A stretch of DNA of 64,000 bases from Comamonas terrigena NBRC 13299. Lineage in GTDB: Bacteria > Pseudomonadota > Gammaproteobacteria > Burkholderiales > Burkholderiaceae_C. The position numbers and the translations under genes are program-made. Numbering within the stretch: position 1 is the stretch's first letter; each line of letters opens with the position of its first letter. Of the stretch, positions 43,070 to 51,917 are shown in pieces. The notes under the pieces are model-generated. The model did not search any database. It saw only the letters and a program-made list of their open reading frames with translations, and was not told the DNA's origin. The DNA lies in NCBI RefSeq assembly GCF_006740045.1, contig NZ_AP019749.1, positions 3,801,001 to 3,865,000 of the forward strand, written 5' to 3'.

Positions 43070-44062
43070 TTACTGCGGCTGAAAGCCGCTCTTGCGGATG
43101 ATGGCCTTCCAGGCGGCGGTATAGGCCTGCTCACGGCGCTGCAGCTGCTGCGGGTTCATGGGCTCCACCGTCAGCCCCAGCTGTTCGAGCTGGCTGCGGA
43201 TCTGCGGACGCGCTACCACCTGGGCCAGCGCCTGGGCAAAACGTTGTGTAAACGCTGCGGACGTGCCCTTGGGTGCATAGAAACCGTAGTAGGGCATGTC
43301 CTCGAAGCCCGCCAGACCCAGCTCGCCCAAGGTGGGCACCTGGGGAAACGCCTTTTGCCGGTGTGCCCCCAGCACGGCCAGCACGTGCAGCTTGCCGCTC
43401 TTGTGGTACTCGACAAAATCCTGCACCGAGCCAATGCCGGCTTCGATCTGCCGGCCCAGCAGATCGCCGATCATCGGTGCGCTGCCCTTGTAGGGCGCCG
43501 CCACCAGATCCAGCTGGTAGTGCCTGGCCAGCAGTTGCACCAGAAACTCCGGGGTCGATGCCGGCGCCGGAATCCCCACCGCACTGCGCCCCTGGGCAGC
43601 ATTGCGCACCCAGTCCACATACTCGGCCAGGCTGTGTGCCGGGTGCTGGCCGGACACGGCCAGGCAGTTCACGAACGAGGCAAAACCGCCGACCGGCACA
43701 AAGTCCTGTGCCGGATCAAAGCCCGGCTGGCGCACCACCTGCGGCAGGATGGAGATGGTGTGGTCGTGCGTCAGAAACACCGTCGTGCCATCGGGCTGGG
43801 CCGCCTTGAGCTGCTGGGCGGCAATCTGCCCGCCCGCGCCGGGGCGGTTGTCCACGATCACGGGCACCGCCAGCAGCTCCGACAGCGGCTCCTGCAGCAG
43901 GCGCGCAATCACGTCGCTGCCGCCGCCCGGCGGAAAACCCACCAGAATGCGCAGTGGCCGGCCGCCCTTGGCCCAGACCCCGCCGGACCCGCTGGCTGCA
44001 GCCAGAACCGCGGCCTGTGCAGCGGAGTGGACCAGGAATCGGCGGCGGGAAGAGAGGGTCAC
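43070..44062 (-). CDS. Bug-family (TctC-like) periplasmic binding protein 1
   Basis: This 330-aa precursor is a Bug protein, the solute receptor of tripartite tricarboxylate transporters. I choose a GTG start preceded by GGAG at 6 bases. The N-terminus then has SSRRRFLVHSAAQAAVLAAASG, a possible twin-arginine signal. The signature RILVGFPPGGGSDVIARLL and NRPGAGGQIAAQQL loops line the ligand cleft. Length is normal for the family. No tctA or tctB membrane genes are nearby, as is usual for the expanded Bug proteins of Burkholderiales. The ligand is unknown. Confidence 0.9.
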   Translation of the reverse strand: MTLSSRRRFLVHSAAQAAVLAAASGSGGVWAKGGRPLRILVGFPPGGGSDVIARLLQEPLSELLAVPVIVDNRPGAGGQIAAQQLKAAQPDGTTVFLTHDHTISILPQVVRQPGFDPAQDFVPVGGFASFVNCLAVSGQHPAHSLAEYVDWVRNAAQGRSAVGIPAPASTPEFLVQLLARHYQLDLVAAPYKGSAPMIGDLLGRQIEAGIGSVQDFVEYHKSGKLHVLAVLGAHRQKAFPQVPTLGELGLAGFEDMPYYGFYAPKGTSAAFTQRFAQALAQVVARPQIRSQLEQLGLTVEPMNPQQLQRREQAYTAAWKAIIRKSGFQPQ

Positions 44063-44216
44063 AACTTGCTCCGAAGGCAGAAAAAAGAAGAAGCCATACA
44101 CGGCCATCTGCGAGCGTATCGGTCGGATGCCCGAAAAAAATCCAGAGACACCCTGTTTTGCGATGCCACGCATCATTAATCGCGAAACCATCCTTCTGCC
44201 CCTGCGCCGATCCCAT

Positions 44217-44247
44217 AAAAAAAGGGACGCCCAAGGCGTCCCTTTTT
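44217..44247 (-). terminator. Intrinsic terminator after argH
   Basis: GGGACGCC (44224-44231) pairs with GGCGTCCC (44235-44242), extended by A/T pairs. Read on the minus strand it ends in seven T and lies 59 bases past the argH stop. A nearly identical stem recurs at 57229-57252. Confidence 0.92.
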
Positions 44248-44305
44248 AATGTGCGCAGACAGGGGTCTTGCCGACCTACCTCCCTGCGCCTAGCGCCCCG
44301 GCCTC

Positions 44306-45763
<1,458 letters not shown>

Positions 45764-46351
45764 AGGCGAGGACAGATTTTCCGGAAGTTCAGGACACCCG
45801 GAAATCCGGGTGCCGCGTGTGCAAGATACGCAAATTTTATCGAGCCCGGCGGCTCCCCCGGTTTCTGCGGCCTGCGGTGACCCCACGTTGCACCGCGACA
45901 CCGGCTCCGCGCTGGCGTCTGGCGCCTCTGCCGCGGAGGTGGTCCGACTGCCGTGGGGACAGCCAGAGCACCGATGCCATGGGCACCTGCTGCGCCCCGG
46001 CCCACGGAGTCTGACCCCGCGACCCGCATCAGGGTTTTCACTGGCTTTGCGGGCAGAAAACGCCGCAAAGTGTCGGGAACGGCCCGTAAATGAAGCAGAA
46101 ACGTGACAGTCACAACAAAACTCTTCAGTCACGGGTGCATCTTGCAAGTTACCAATACACTTTGTTTCACCCCTGTTAAACGGAGGGAGGTTGCGTAGGG
46201 TCAAGGCACGCCCCACGCGAATGTGCAAACGCGTTTTGGTACTACGGCATGACATTCAGGCGAATTTCCATGCCTGAAGTGAAGAGTCCGTCTGTCGTCA
46301 CGCTGCCAGTACCTGATGTATCCGCCATATTGAGATAAGGGAGAAGGAGCT
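45764..46351. promoter_or_regulatory. Divergent argH/algR-like intergenic region
   Basis: These 588 bases hold no gene I can support, although a sensor-kinase gene sits here in Pseudomonas. The open frames are unlike known proteins. An 11-bp palindrome GTGAC-A-GTCAC is at 46103-46113. GGGAGAAGGAG before the regulator start is a strong ribosome-binding site. Confidence 0.5.
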
Positions 46352-47140
46352 ATGCACGTACTGATCGTTGATGATGAACTCTTGGCCCGTAACCGCCTGC
46401 GCGTTCTGTTGAGTGATTGCGAGGATCCCTCGGCACCGTTCCTGGTATCGGAAGCTGCCACCGCCGCCCAGGCGCTGGATGTGTTGCACCGCACCAAGGA
46501 CCACCATCCCGTCGACATGATCTTCCTGGACGTGCAGATGCCCGGCCAGGACGGTCTGCGCTTTGCACAGACGCTCCGCTCCCTGCCCCGGCCGCCGGCG
46601 GTGGTATTCATCTCGGCCCACGCCATGTACGCCGCCAATGCGTTCGAAGTGGAAGCCGTGGACTACCTGACCAAGCCGGTGCGCCCGGACCGCCTGCAGC
46701 AGGCCGTGGCCAAGGTGCGCCGCCTGTATGCGCTGGAGCAGAAGGCACCGGCCACCATGTCCATGGGCAGCGCCGCCGCCCTGCTGATCCGTGACCGCGG
46801 CCGCACCGAACGTGTGCCGCTGCACCAGGTGATCTATCTGAAGGCCGAGCAGAAGTACGTCACCGTGCGCACGGCCACCCGCAGCTACATCCTGGACAAC
46901 TCGCTGACCGAGCTGGAAGGCCGCTATCCGCTGCAGTTCGTGCGCATCCACCGCAACGCCCTGGTCACCCGTGAACAGATGCGCAGCCTGGAAAAGCACT
47001 ACACCGAAGACGATGGCGAAGGCTGGGCGCTGCGCATGCATGCCGTGCCCGAGTTGCTGATGGTCTCGCGCCGCCAGCTGTCTGCCGTGCGGGCCATCAT
47101 GAACCAGCCGCACATCCAGGTGCAGCCGGAAATGGCCTGA
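46352..47140 (+). CDS. LytTR-family response regulator (AlgR-like)
   Basis: This 262-aa regulator has a receiver domain (1-125) with acidic pocket VDDE, phospho-acceptor D60 in FLDVQMPG and the Lys of LTKPVRP. The C-terminal LytTR DNA-binding domain (about 150-255) has IYLKAEQKYVTVRT and FVRIHRNALVTREQM. This is the AlgR/LytR type that often controls exopolysaccharide, pili or peptide uptake. The cognate AlgZ/LytS kinase and hemC, which usually adjoin it, are absent on both sides. It may therefore work with a kinase encoded elsewhere. A strong Shine-Dalgarno and a downstream terminator make it a monocistronic unit. Confidence 0.93.
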   Translation: MHVLIVDDELLARNRLRVLLSDCEDPSAPFLVSEAATAAQALDVLHRTKDHHPVDMIFLDVQMPGQDGLRFAQTLRSLPRPPAVVFISAHAMYAANAFEVEAVDYLTKPVRPDRLQQAVAKVRRLYALEQKAPATMSMGSAAALLIRDRGRTERVPLHQVIYLKAEQKYVTVRTATRSYILDNSLTELEGRYPLQFVRIHRNALVTREQMRSLEKHYTEDDGEGWALRMHAVPELLMVSRRQLSAVRAIMNQPHIQVQPEMA

Positions 47141-47170
47141 TCCGCGCCCGCTGGCGCATCTGCATCAGCC

Positions 47171-47205
47171 AACGCTGGCACCGCAAGGTGGCCAGCGTTT
47201 TTTTA
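47171..47205 (+). terminator. Intrinsic terminator after the AlgR-like gene
   Basis: AACGCTGGC (47171-47179) pairs with GCCAGCGTT (47191-47199), continued inside by ACC-GCAA-GGT with a GNRA tetraloop. Seven T complete the element, 31 bases past the stop. Confidence 0.93.
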
Positions 47206-47247
47206 TGGCGTGCCCCGTGCAGATGGACCTGCTTGCCTGCCGGGTGC

Positions 47248-48084
47248 TCAGTGTCCGCCGTGGGCCAGGTGGCTGACCACCGTGACCAGCACGATGCCCA
47301 CCGCCAGCCAGACCACCTGGGCCAGCGTTTCCCGGGCGGACAGCTGTTTTTGCAGCTGCGGAATCAGGTCCGACAGCGCCACATAGACAAAGCTGCTGGA
47401 CGCGATGGTCAGGAAGAACGGCAGCCAGGCTTCCAGCTGCCCCACCAGAAAGTAGCCCACCAGACCGCCAAAGGCCGTCACGGCACCGGCCAGCGACACC
47501 TTGAGCACGGCGGCATTGCGGTTGCTGTTCAGACGCATCACCACCAGATCGCCCATGTGGTGCGGCACCTCGTGGGCCAGCACCGACACCGCGGCAATCA
47601 CACCCAGCCGCATATCAGCCAGGAACGCCGAGGCAATCAGGATGCCGTCGCCAAAGCAGTGCACGCTGTCACCGGTCAGCAGCGACCAGCCTCCGCCACT
47701 GCGGTGGCTGCGCGCGTGACCATGGGCCGACGGGTGGGCATGGCCGTGGTGCGCGTGGTCGTGATGGGCATGGTCCTCCCCCTGCGCCAGCGGCGCATGG
47801 TGGTGCTCATGGCCGTGGTGCCACAACTCGGCCTTGGTCAGCAGAAAGAAGAACACCACCCCCACCAGCAGGGTCAGAAACAGGTCTTTGGCCCCGGCTT
47901 CGCTTTCGAAAGCTTCGGGCAGCAGGTGCATGAAGGCCGTAGCCAGCAGGGCACCGGCAGCCAGGCTGAGCATGCCCTGCTGGGCATTGCCGCGGCCCAG
48001 ACCGGCCCTCAACAGCAGGTCGGCCACCCAGACACTGCCAATGCCGGCGGCCAATGTGGCCAGAAGAATTGCGACCAAGGTCAT
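47248..48084 (-). CDS. ZIP-family divalent metal transporter
   Basis: This 278-aa inner-membrane protein starts MTLVAILLATLAAGIGSVWVADLLLRAG and has about eight helices. A very His-rich cytoplasmic loop (about 89-127, HHGHEHHHAP to HARSH) should bind zinc or similar ions. The helix motifs HCFGDGILIASAF and LAHEVPHHMGDLV are the conserved ZIP helix IV/V metal sites. It most likely imports zinc, iron or manganese. An alternative start 11 codons upstream exists. No Zur-like operator was recognised. Confidence 0.93.
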   Translation of the reverse strand: MTLVAILLATLAAGIGSVWVADLLLRAGLGRGNAQQGMLSLAAGALLATAFMHLLPEAFESEAGAKDLFLTLLVGVVFFFLLTKAELWHHGHEHHHAPLAQGEDHAHHDHAHHGHAHPSAHGHARSHRSGGGWSLLTGDSVHCFGDGILIASAFLADMRLGVIAAVSVLAHEVPHHMGDLVVMRLNSNRNAAVLKVSLAGAVTAFGGLVGYFLVGQLEAWLPFFLTIASSSFVYVALSDLIPQLQKQLSARETLAQVVWLAVGIVLVTVVSHLAHGGH

Positions 48085-48382
48085 AGCTTTTTGCGCTTTG
48101 TGAACGGGTTGGAGCACCCGAAATGGCGGGTATTTTTATAGGTTGGCATGCGCGCTACGGGGTGCCTGCTGGAATGCGCCGTACCACGCACCCACAGACA
48201 CCGATGGCTGTGCGACAAGGGCCAAAAGCTTACACCTACTGACTTTTTCGCGCCGAAAGCGGTGGCCGCACCACCCCCTGGCCGGGGGTTTTGCCGCAGC
48301 GGTGGCCCCTCCATCCCCCACGGCCAGGCGACAGGACTGCCACGGCGAGCGGCAGGTGGGCGCCGCCCGCCGGTGTGCTTGC
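48085..48382. other. Intergenic region upstream of the ZIP gene
   Basis: An ACCCG/CGGGT hairpin followed by ATTTTTATA lies around 48115-48140 and looks like a weak plus-strand terminator, although no plus-strand gene ends here. Read on the minus strand the same bases give a TATAAAAAT tract about 50 bases before the ZIP start, a possible -10 region. Confidence 0.4.
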
Positions 48383-49276
48383 TTACACCCCGTGGCTGTG
48401 CAGCCACTGCAGCAGACGCTGCCAGCCATCCCGGGCGGCGGCCTCGCGGTAGCTGGCGCGGTAGTCCGCATGGAAGGCATGCGGGGCATCCGGGAACAGC
48501 ACAAATTCCGACTTTTTGGCTGCCGCACTGCCCTGGGCCAGGGCCTCCTGCATCTTGGCCACGCTGGCCACGGGAATTCCGGTGTCCTGCCCGCCGTACA
48601 GACCCAGCACCGGCGCCTTCAGCTGACCGGCCAGGGCCAGCGGGTGGGCGGGCGTCATGGCCGAAGCCTGGCCTTCCAGCCGGCCGTACCAGGCCACGCC
48701 GGCCTTGACCTTGCCGCTGGCCGCGTACAGCCAGGTGATGCGTCCGCCCCAGCAAAAGCCGGTGATGGCCGCTTTCTGCGTGTTGCCGCCGGCCTTGGCC
48801 GCCCAGGCCAGCGTAGCATCCAGATCGCCCAGCACCTGGGCATCGGGCACCTTGCTGACCAGCTCGGCCTGCAGCTTGCTGATCTCGGTGTAGTCACTGG
48901 CTTTGCCCTGGCGGGCATAGAACTCGGGCGCGATCGCCAGATAGCCGGCCTTGGCCAGGCGGCGGCACACATCCTGGATATAGGCGTGCACGCCGAAGAT
49001 TTCCTGCACCACCAGCACCACAGGCGGGTGCTTCTTGCCTTTGGGTCTGGCCTGGTAGGCCGGCAGGTCAAAGCCCTGCGAAGGAATGGTCACCCAGCCC
49101 TCCTCCAGCCCATCGCCCGGCGTGGTGATGGCCGTCTGCGCCATGATGGGCGCCGCAGCTGCAGCGTAGCCCAGGCCCAGCACGGCCTGCAAGGCGGTGC
49201 GGCGGCTGGCGCCGTGTTCGGTGGACTTGCCGGGCAGCAAGGCGCCGACATCGTTGTGTGCATCGCGAAAATCCAT
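48383..49276 (-). CDS. Dienelactone hydrolase family protein (exported)
   Basis: This 297-aa alpha/beta-hydrolase starts MDFRDAHND, with AGGAG 8 bases upstream. A twin-arginine-like signal (ASRRTALQAVLGLGYAAAAA) precedes the catalytic domain, suggesting Tat export. The nucleophile is Cys in GFCWGGR, as in carboxymethylenebutenolidase. The Asp and His of the triad are expected around YGGQDTGIPV and DAPHAFHADYR. VVVLVVQEIFGVHAYIQDVCRRLA is the oxyanion region. Dienelactone hydrolase acts in chlorocatechol degradation, but exported paralogues have unknown substrates. Confidence 0.92.
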   Translation of the reverse strand: MDFRDAHNDVGALLPGKSTEHGASRRTALQAVLGLGYAAAAAPIMAQTAITTPGDGLEEGWVTIPSQGFDLPAYQARPKGKKHPPVVLVVQEIFGVHAYIQDVCRRLAKAGYLAIAPEFYARQGKASDYTEISKLQAELVSKVPDAQVLGDLDATLAWAAKAGGNTQKAAITGFCWGGRITWLYAASGKVKAGVAWYGRLEGQASAMTPAHPLALAGQLKAPVLGLYGGQDTGIPVASVAKMQEALAQGSAAAKKSEFVLFPDAPHAFHADYRASYREAAARDGWQRLLQWLHSHGV

Positions 49277-49383
49277 GGGCAGGCTCCTGGTGAACAGTCG
49301 ATCAAGGGGGAACAACGAGAAACGCAGTCTAGCGCCAGATGCAGGCGGTCACGCCGCCGCCAACCGGCGGCGGCGATCCGCGG

Positions 49384-49710
49384 CTAGGCCAGCCAGCGTA
49401 GCAGGGCGGCCGCCAACGCACCCAGCACCACCACCAGCAGAAAAGGCGCACGCAGCCACAGTGCGACGGCAGCCACCGCCAGCGCTGCCAGCCGCGCATC
49501 CAGCACCAGGGCCGTACCTGCGGCGAAGGTGTTCATCACCGTCAGCGCCGCCAGCAGCGCCACCGTCATGCAGGCCGCGACCTGTGTCATCCGGGGGTTC
49601 TGCAACCAGCGCGCAGGCACGGCGTAACCGGCCAGCTTGGTGGCAAAGGCCACGGCACAGGCCCCCAGAATCCAGCCCCACAGGCCGATATCGATCGTCC
49701 CGGCGCTCAT
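49384..49710 (-). CDS. azlD: AzlD-domain branched-chain amino acid exporter subunit
   Basis: This 108-aa membrane protein begins MSAGTIDIGLWGWILGACAVAF and has about four helices, the normal AzlD size. With AzlC it forms a two-component branched-chain amino acid exporter (AzlCD/YgaZH type). The ATG overlaps the azlC stop by 4 bases, which supports the pairing. Frames open further upstream are shadows of azlC. Confidence 0.92.
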   Translation of the reverse strand: MSAGTIDIGLWGWILGACAVAFATKLAGYAVPARWLQNPRMTQVAACMTVALLAALTVMNTFAAGTALVLDARLAALAVAAVALWLRAPFLLVVVLGALAAALLRWLA

Positions 49711-50438
49711 GCGGCCTCCTGCACACAGTCGGCATCCGCCGTGGCGGCACGGCTGCGCCACCAGCCCCAGATGGTGCCCACCACGGCTGCCAGCAGAATC
49801 GGCAGGCCCGGCGGCAACAGCGGTACGGCCAAGGCCGTGACCACACCGCACAGCACGGCCAGCGCCACCGGTTCACGCTGCTGCAGCCTGGGCCACAGCA
49901 GGCCCAGGAAGGCAGCCACGGCCGCACCATCCAGACCCCACTGGCGCGGGTCGCCCAGGGCATCGCCCAGCCAGGCCCCCAGCAGGGTGAAGCCGCTCCA
50001 CAGCAGGTACACGCCCAGGCCGGCCGTCCAGAAGCCCCGGCGCTGCTCGGCTGCGTCCAGCTGGGCAATCGCCGTGGCGGCGGATTCGTCAATGGTCATC
50101 TGCGCCCCCAGCCAGCGGCGCCAACCCTGCAAGCCCAGCAGGCGGTTCATCTGCATGCCGTAGACGGCATTGCGCAGACCCAGCAGACTGGCGGCCCCCA
50201 GGGCGGCAGCCCCGGTGCCGCCACCGGCGATCACGCCAATGAATGCGAACTGCGAGCCCCCGGTGAACATCAGCGCGCTCAGGGCCATGGCCTGCCAGAC
50301 ATGCAGCCCGGACGCGACGGCCAACGCACCAAAGGAAATGCCGTACAGCCCGGTGGCCACGGAAATCGACAGGCCCATGCGCACGGCAGGGGTCAGACCG
50401 CGCTGCGGCGCAGCGCAGGCAGAGGAATCAGGAGACAT
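49707..50438 (-). CDS. azlC: AzlC-family branched-chain amino acid exporter subunit
   Basis: This 243-aa membrane protein is the large subunit of the exporter. The segment GLSISVATGLYGISFGALAVASGL and FTGGSQFAFIGVI are typical AzlC blocks, with about seven or eight helices. It starts MSPDSSACAAPQRGL. A regulator gene of the Lrp type, common next to such pairs, is absent. The pair probably relieves excess of valine, leucine or related amino acids. Confidence 0.92.
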   Translation of the reverse strand: MSPDSSACAAPQRGLTPAVRMGLSISVATGLYGISFGALAVASGLHVWQAMALSALMFTGGSQFAFIGVIAGGGTGAAALGAASLLGLRNAVYGMQMNRLLGLQGWRRWLGAQMTIDESAATAIAQLDAAEQRRGFWTAGLGVYLLWSGFTLLGAWLGDALGDPRQWGLDGAAVAAFLGLLWPRLQQREPVALAVLCGVVTALAVPLLPPGLPILLAAVVGTIWGWWRSRAATADADCVQEAA

Positions 50439-50643
50439 CGGACAAATCGCTCATTGCGCACGCCGCGGCGGCATGCAGTGCCATGGGACCATGCAAAGGG
50501 GCGGCATGGATACCCGCACCACCCCGGCCCGCAAGCCTCCATGGTAAGCCCCCGGCCCGGCGCGCCGGCAGGACCGGGCCGCCGGAAGGCCACGCAGGCG
50601 ACAGGCCAGATCCGGCCAGCCTGTGCTCCGCACCCTCAGGATG

Positions 50644-51687
50644 TCAGGGGATCCGGCTGTTCAGCTCCCGCAACGGATCGGCCGAGCGTTCCAGCCAGTT
50701 CCGCAGGGATTCACTCTGCACCTGGGCGCGGCGCACAAAATTCTGGGACTCGCTCGGGCTCATGCGCACCGGCTGCTGCTGCTGCGCGGCAATCAGTGCC
50801 TGGGTATCGGGGCGCAGCAAAATGGCATACAGCGCCTTACCCACCGCCTCTCTGCGCTCCTCCGGCATGGACTCCGAGGCAAACCAGGCCATCCAGCCCA
50901 GCGGCAGGGGCGGCAGTTGCCATTGGGCAAACGTGGCGGCCGCCAGCGGTGTCGGCGCGCCCACCTGCGCCAGTACCTGTACCCCCGCATAACCGCTACG
51001 CTCCCGCTCCTGCGGGTTGCCCAGGTACTGGGAGCTGTCGCCACAGCGGTCCAGCACCAGATCCACCTTGCCCGCGGCCAGTGCCTGGACCGTCTGGCGT
51101 GCCGTGCCATAGGTGCTGGCCTGCCAAGTCAGACCAGTCTTGCGGCTCATGGCCTGCATCCACAGCTCGGGGAAACCGAAATTGAAGGGAAGGCCCAGGC
51201 GCACCGGCCGGCCCATGGTGCGCAGCCAGGCCTGCAAGGCGGCGAAGTCCGGAAGGTGGCGCGCTTCGGGCGCCATCAGGCACCAGGAACCCTGCAGCAC
51301 GATCTGCAGCGGCACCCAGACACGGGCCGCCGGCAGCGCTTCCAGCCGCCCCAGCCACAGCTGCGACATCAGCACCAGGGTGCGCTCGGGTGGGCCCGAA
51401 CGGGCCGCCCAGACAATCGCATCCATCCCTCCGGCATTGCTGGGACGGTGCAGCGTGGCTTTTTCACCCAGGTAATGCGGCATCCAGCGCACAAAGTGCT
51501 GCGCCACCACATTGCCCACTGGGGTGTGCTCCATGGGTTGCACCAGCAACAGCGGCGACGATTCCGCCATGCCCGCCTGGCTGGCAAGCGCCGCGAAAAG
51601 CCCGGCTAGCAGCCGGTTGCGCAAGCCCCGACGGCCTGGTCGGCGGGCGTGACGGAACATATACGTTGTAGAGCTTGGGTACTGCAT
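50644..51687 (-). CDS. Bug/TctC-like periplasmic binding protein 2, divergent
   Basis: This 347-aa precursor starts MQYPSSTTY, with GGGA 9 bases upstream; the ATG 9 codons later is the alternative. The signal helix RNRLLAGLFAALASQAGMAES precedes a two-lobe binding fold. Segments such as TPVGNVVAQHFVRWMPHYLGEKATLHRPSNAGGMDAIVWAARS are reminiscent of TctC/Bug proteins, but the GFPPGG signature is missing. It is a divergent member, with an alternative of a different binding-protein class. There are no transporter genes nearby, and the ligand is unknown. Confidence 0.72.
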   Translation of the reverse strand: MQYPSSTTYMFRHARRPGRRGLRNRLLAGLFAALASQAGMAESSPLLLVQPMEHTPVGNVVAQHFVRWMPHYLGEKATLHRPSNAGGMDAIVWAARSGPPERTLVLMSQLWLGRLEALPAARVWVPLQIVLQGSWCLMAPEARHLPDFAALQAWLRTMGRPVRLGLPFNFGFPELWMQAMSRKTGLTWQASTYGTARQTVQALAAGKVDLVLDRCGDSSQYLGNPQERERSGYAGVQVLAQVGAPTPLAAATFAQWQLPPLPLGWMAWFASESMPEERREAVGKALYAILLRPDTQALIAAQQQQPVRMSPSESQNFVRRAQVQSESLRNWLERSADPLRELNSRIP

Positions 51688-51917
51688 GGCATAGAGTCCC
51701 TGCTGAATAATCTGATAGCAGATGATCCTGCAAGGGGACGCAGAGCGCCATAGCCATTGGTCCTTGTCCCACAAGCTCTACAAGCACTTGTCTTACAAGC
51801 AAGTGCCCACCCTCCAAACCCGTACACCCTCCTGCGCACGAATGCCAGCAGGCCTTTTCCCTCTGTGCGCATGCAGTGGGGGACGGACGGCGGGTGGCGC
51901 CTTTGATCGGAAAGTGC

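Noticed and set aside
45764..46351. A hidden sensor-kinase or small-protein gene between argH and the AlgR-like gene
   Set aside because: No frame has membrane helices, HATPase motifs or a ribosome-binding site; the longest frames are 145-147 codons of shadow-like sequence.
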